Shown: piece after piece, positions 7,356-9,124 of the stretch
Layout: the number at the start of each line of letters is the position of its first letter
How positions within the stretch are numbered: position 1 is the first letter of the stretch
DNA from: RUG11237 sp045126515
GTDB lineage: Bacteria; Bacillota; Clostridia; Lachnospirales; Lachnospiraceae
Assembly: GCA_045126515.1 (NCBI GenBank)
Contig: JBGVOM010000067.1
Coordinates: forward strand, 1 to 9,124
Length of the DNA: 9,124 nucleotides
Direction of reading: 5' to 3'
Notes under the pieces: generated by a model
The model's input: the letters and a program-made list of their open reading frames with translations, nothing else
Told to the model about the DNA's origin: nothing
The model's database searches: none
Program-made: the position numbers and the translations under genes

Positions 7356-7378
7356 ATAATTTCCCCTATCTTTAAATC

Positions 7379-7399
7379 GGTAGTGTCAAGTTTACTACC
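7379..7399. repeat. Palindromic IS tip (right copy)
   Basis: GGTAGT (7379-7384) and ACTACC (7394-7399) form the same 6-bp inverted repeat with a 9-base spacer as at 120-140. On the minus strand it carries TTGACA (complement of 7384-7389) pointing into the phosphatase gene. In phosphatase mRNA read from the IS it would form a short hairpin before the SD. Confidence 0.6.
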
Positions 7400-7466
7400 C
7401 TATTTTTGTTTCTAAACCTTTATTTTTCGGGAGTTTCAAATAAAAAGAGCATTGACCTCCCATTTT

Positions 7467-7475
7467 TGATATAAT
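7467..7475 (+). promoter_or_regulatory. Extended -10 promoter of the transposase
   Basis: TG-A-TATAAT is a full-consensus -10 with the TGn extension. TTGACC at 7452-7457 is only 12 bp upstream, too close to serve as its -35, but extended -10 promoters can work without one. Confidence 0.6.
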
Positions 7476-7517
7476 GTCCGTGACCAAACTTCCAAAAATC
7501 AAAAGGAGACAATGCTC

Positions 7518-8969
7518 ATGGACATTATACTTTATTTACTTCAGTTAATTCAAGACCAACATAAACAAATCTGCTGGCTTTTAAATTTTATTTGCAGATA
7601 CATTCCTCTCAAACAGTGGGCTTTCGATGATTCCCATTCTCCAAAGTACCAAAAATTTAAAGTGGATAAACTTCCTGTCATCAAAACCTTTATCAAACAG
7701 GACTGGCAGTTTCTTCTCGAATACTATCAGTGGAAGTATGGTAAGCCGCTCAAACCTGTTCAGCGTCGCAATGGCAAAACCATTCCCGAAGATACCATCT
7801 GTCCATTATGCGGTGCTCCTCACCATTTCATCTACGACAACAATGGTGGCAATGGGCAATATCAGTGCAAGGTCTGTGGCCAGACGTTCTGCTCCGGCGA
7901 ACTCGTTACAACACCATTTCGGCTTATCTGTCCTCACTGTGGAAATACTCTTGTTGCCAAGAAAGACCGGAAATTTTTTCGCATACATAAATGTGTAAAC
8001 CCAAAGTGTCCTTACTATCTCCACAACCTTTCCAAAGTGGATACAAAAGACTTGAAAGAGGACTATGGCAAAAACAAATATAAGCTGCATTACATCTACC
8101 GTGAATTCACTGTGGATTTCTTTGCCATGGACTTAAACTCCCTTCCCAAAAACGCTTCTTCCCTGAAATTCTCCAAACACAATGCACATGTCATGTCCCT
8201 GTGCCTGACTCTCCACATCAATCTCGGATTATCCTTAAGAAAAACATCACAGGCTCTGAAAGACCTTTATAACATCAGTATTTCCCACCAGCAGATAGCC
8301 AACTACTGTAAAACTGCCGCTGTCTGTATCAAACCTTTTGTTGATAATTATGACTACAAAGCCGGCAGTGTTTTTACTGCTGATGAAACTTATATCAAAG
8401 TCCGTGGTATCAAAGCTTATATCTGGTTTATCATGGATGCTGCCAGCCGTTCCATCATTGGCTATCAGGTATCTGACAACCGCAGTGTCGGTCCGTGTAT
8501 TCTTGCCATGCGTATGGCTTTCCGGCATCTGTCCGAACTGCCAAAAAACTTCAAATTCATTGCTGACGGCTATAGTGCCTACCCGTTGGCTGCAATGGAG
8601 TTTGCCAAAAAGTTTAAAGATAATTTTAAATTCAGCATTACACAGGTAATCGGTCTCACCAATGATGACGAAGTATCCAAGGAATTCCGTCCATACAAAC
8701 AAATGATTGAACGCCTCAACCGTACCTACAAAGCTTCTTATCGTCCCACAAACGGCTTTGATAACTACGATGGTGCCAACTATGATTTAGCCTTATGGGT
8801 GGCCTATTATAACTTTCTCCGCCCGCACAAGCACAATAAATATCAGGTTCTAAACAAAGTCGATATGCTAAGTGGTGCTGACAATATGCCCGGCAAATGG
8901 CAGTTACTTATCTTTCTCGGTCAGCAGACAATTCTTAATCTGCAAGCCGAAGGCTCCAACTGTTCTTAG
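7518..8969 (+). CDS. DDE transposase with double zinc ribbon
   Basis: Two in-frame ATGs exist. That at 7512 is only 3 nt after the SD AAGGAG (7503-7508), while that at 7518 is 9 nt after it, so 7518 is preferred (483 residues). Numbering below counts from the 7512 ATG; subtract 2 for the preferred start. The first zinc ribbon is C97-x2-C100 with C119-x2-C122; the second is C140-x2-C143 with C161-x4-C166. A helical DNA-binding region follows (LSLRKTSQALKDLYNISISHQQI). The RNase-H-fold catalytic core has D291 (FTADETYIKVRG), D352 (FIADGYSAYP) and E400 (MIERLNRTYK), with the NFLRPH motif after it. The core resembles the IS6/IS240-type DDE domain, but 47 residues separate the second D and the E instead of 34, and the protein is about twice as long. 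The frame is intact and the triad complete, so it is probably active. Confidence 0.88.
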   Translation: MDIILYLLQLIQDQHKQICWLLNFICRYIPLKQWAFDDSHSPKYQKFKVDKLPVIKTFIKQDWQFLLEYYQWKYGKPLKPVQRRNGKTIPEDTICPLCGAPHHFIYDNNGGNGQYQCKVCGQTFCSGELVTTPFRLICPHCGNTLVAKKDRKFFRIHKCVNPKCPYYLHNLSKVDTKDLKEDYGKNKYKLHYIYREFTVDFFAMDLNSLPKNASSLKFSKHNAHVMSLCLTLHINLGLSLRKTSQALKDLYNISISHQQIANYCKTAAVCIKPFVDNYDYKAGSVFTADETYIKVRGIKAYIWFIMDAASRSIIGYQVSDNRSVGPCILAMRMAFRHLSELPKNFKFIADGYSAYPLAAMEFAKKFKDNFKFSITQVIGLTNDDEVSKEFRPYKQMIERLNRTYKASYRPTNGFDNYDGANYDLALWVAYYNFLRPHKHNKYQVLNKVDMLSGADNMPGKWQLLIFLGQQTILNLQAEGSNCS

Positions 8970-9089
8970 ATTCCAAGCCCGAGGCAATAAACCCAGCCAC
9001 CGAAAGCCCTGCTTTCGGCTATGCCCTTGATGGCACGCAAAAGAACTGCTACACTGCTGTATTCGACGGAAGAATTTTTAACTGTTCTT
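8958..9089 (+). repeat. Direct repeat pair flanking the transposase stop
   Basis: AACTGTTCTT occurs at 8958-8967 (overlapping the stop codon) and again at 9080-9089, 122 bp apart. The sequence after each copy is loosely similar (TTCCAAGCCCGAGG and TTCTTCGCCCGTCGG), which suggests an old duplication of a structured unit in the 3' region of the IS. Confidence 0.45.
9000..9018. repeat. Short hairpin after the transposase gene
   Basis: CCGAAAGC (9000-9007) and GCTTTCGG (9011-9018) are a perfect 8-bp stem with a 3-base loop, 30 bp after the stop codon. No T-run follows, so it is not an obvious intrinsic terminator. It may be a subterminal element of the IS or limit read-through. Confidence 0.5.
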
Positions 9090-9124
9090 GAGTTCTTCGC
9101 CCGTCGGTGATTCACCTACAGCAG
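9054..9124. repeat. Long imperfect hairpin at the window's right edge
   Basis: There are nested complementary arms: CTGCTGTA (9054-9061) with TACAGCAG (9117-9124), CGACGG (9064-9069) with CCGTCG (9101-9106), and AAGAA (9070-9074) with TTCTT (9093-9097). A small palindrome, GGTGATTCACC, lies at 9106-9116. The outer arm runs to the last base, so the structure may continue beyond the window. It belongs to the 3' non-coding part of the IS or to something just downstream; no coding function is visible. Confidence 0.45.

Larger units (their letters stand above)
141..7378. mobile_element. IS-bounded four-gene cassette (candidate composite transposon)
   Basis: The lipoprotein, sigma, anti-sigma-like and phosphatase genes lie between two oppositely oriented copies of one IS, with both transposases pointing away. 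This is the layout of a composite transposon. Mobility as a unit is inferred; it depends on the outer IS ends and a matching target duplication, both outside the window. Two independent insertions of the same IS around a resident locus would look the same from inside. Confidence 0.5.
7379..9124 (+). mobile_element. Right IS copy, 3' end beyond the window
   Basis: The left boundary is set by where identity to the reverse complement of 1-140 stops (base 7379). It contains 139 bp of leader, a DDE transposase gene and at least 155 bp of structured non-coding DNA after it. No inverted copy of the GGTAGTGTCAAG tip is found between 8970 and 9124, so the right terminus is not in the window. Base composition is visibly richer in G+C than the cassette genes, consistent with a different origin. 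The family is not one I can name with certainty. Confidence 0.88.

Noticed and set aside
7356..7440. A Pho box or other phosphate-starvation operator before the phosphatase
   Set aside because: Only 23 bp of non-IS sequence are present and no repeated TTAACA- or CTGTCAT-like motif is seen.
7452..7475. TTGACC and TATAAT as a standard two-part transposase promoter
   Set aside because: The spacer is only 12 bp; the TGn extension explains the -10 better.
8247..8702. A 151-codon frame on the minus strand within the transposase gene
   Set aside because: It is antisense to the catalytic core, has no SD and no recognisable family.
9000..9018. The hairpin as an intrinsic terminator of the transposase gene
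   Set aside because: The sequence after the stem (CTATGCCC) has no T-run.

Overview
The window looks like chromosomal or accessory DNA of a low-GC Gram-positive anaerobe of the class Clostridia, most likely Lachnospiraceae. The support is AT-rich coding sequence, strong AGGAGG-type ribosome binding sites, a Firmicutes lipobox lipoprotein, and a secreted multidomain protein with the Lys-rich Ig-like and fibronectin-III modules common in gut and rumen Lachnospiraceae. The taxonomy is inference from style, not from a marker gene.

Layout. Bases 1-140 are the 5' end of an insertion sequence (IS) whose transposase gene points left, out of the window. Bases 7379-9124 are a second copy of the same IS, with its transposase pointing right and its 3' end beyond the window. 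Bases 1-140 are an exact reverse complement of 7379-7518 by eye. Between them lies a 7.2-kb cassette of four genes: (1) a transglutaminase-like surface lipoprotein (+), (2) an ECF-type RNA polymerase sigma factor (+), (3) a single-pass membrane protein in the anti-sigma position (+), and (4) a large secreted alkaline phosphatase (-) that converges on gene 3 and shares a bidirectional terminator with it.

How the genes may work together. The sigma and membrane-protein genes are tightly coupled: the sigma stop codon overlaps the next gene's Shine-Dalgarno (SD) sequence. They look like a surface-sensing switch whose extracytoplasmic part carries a DxNxDGxxD calcium-type loop. The flanking genes encode an exported lipoprotein with an intact Cys-His-Asp triad and an exported phosphatase with an intact metal/Ser active site, so all the effectors act outside the membrane. 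The sigma gene has its own candidate promoter overlapping a 10-bp dyad. In transcripts coming from gene 1 this dyad would fold over the sigma gene's SD.

The most striking architecture is that both IS copies end exactly 23 nt before the start codons of the two outermost cassette genes. Those genes share a similar SD region and an identical first 12 coding bases (MKLK). Any promoter for these two genes must therefore lie mostly inside the IS ends, unless they are silent. The arrangement is that of an IS-bounded composite element, or of a locus whose two outer promoters were replaced by the same IS.
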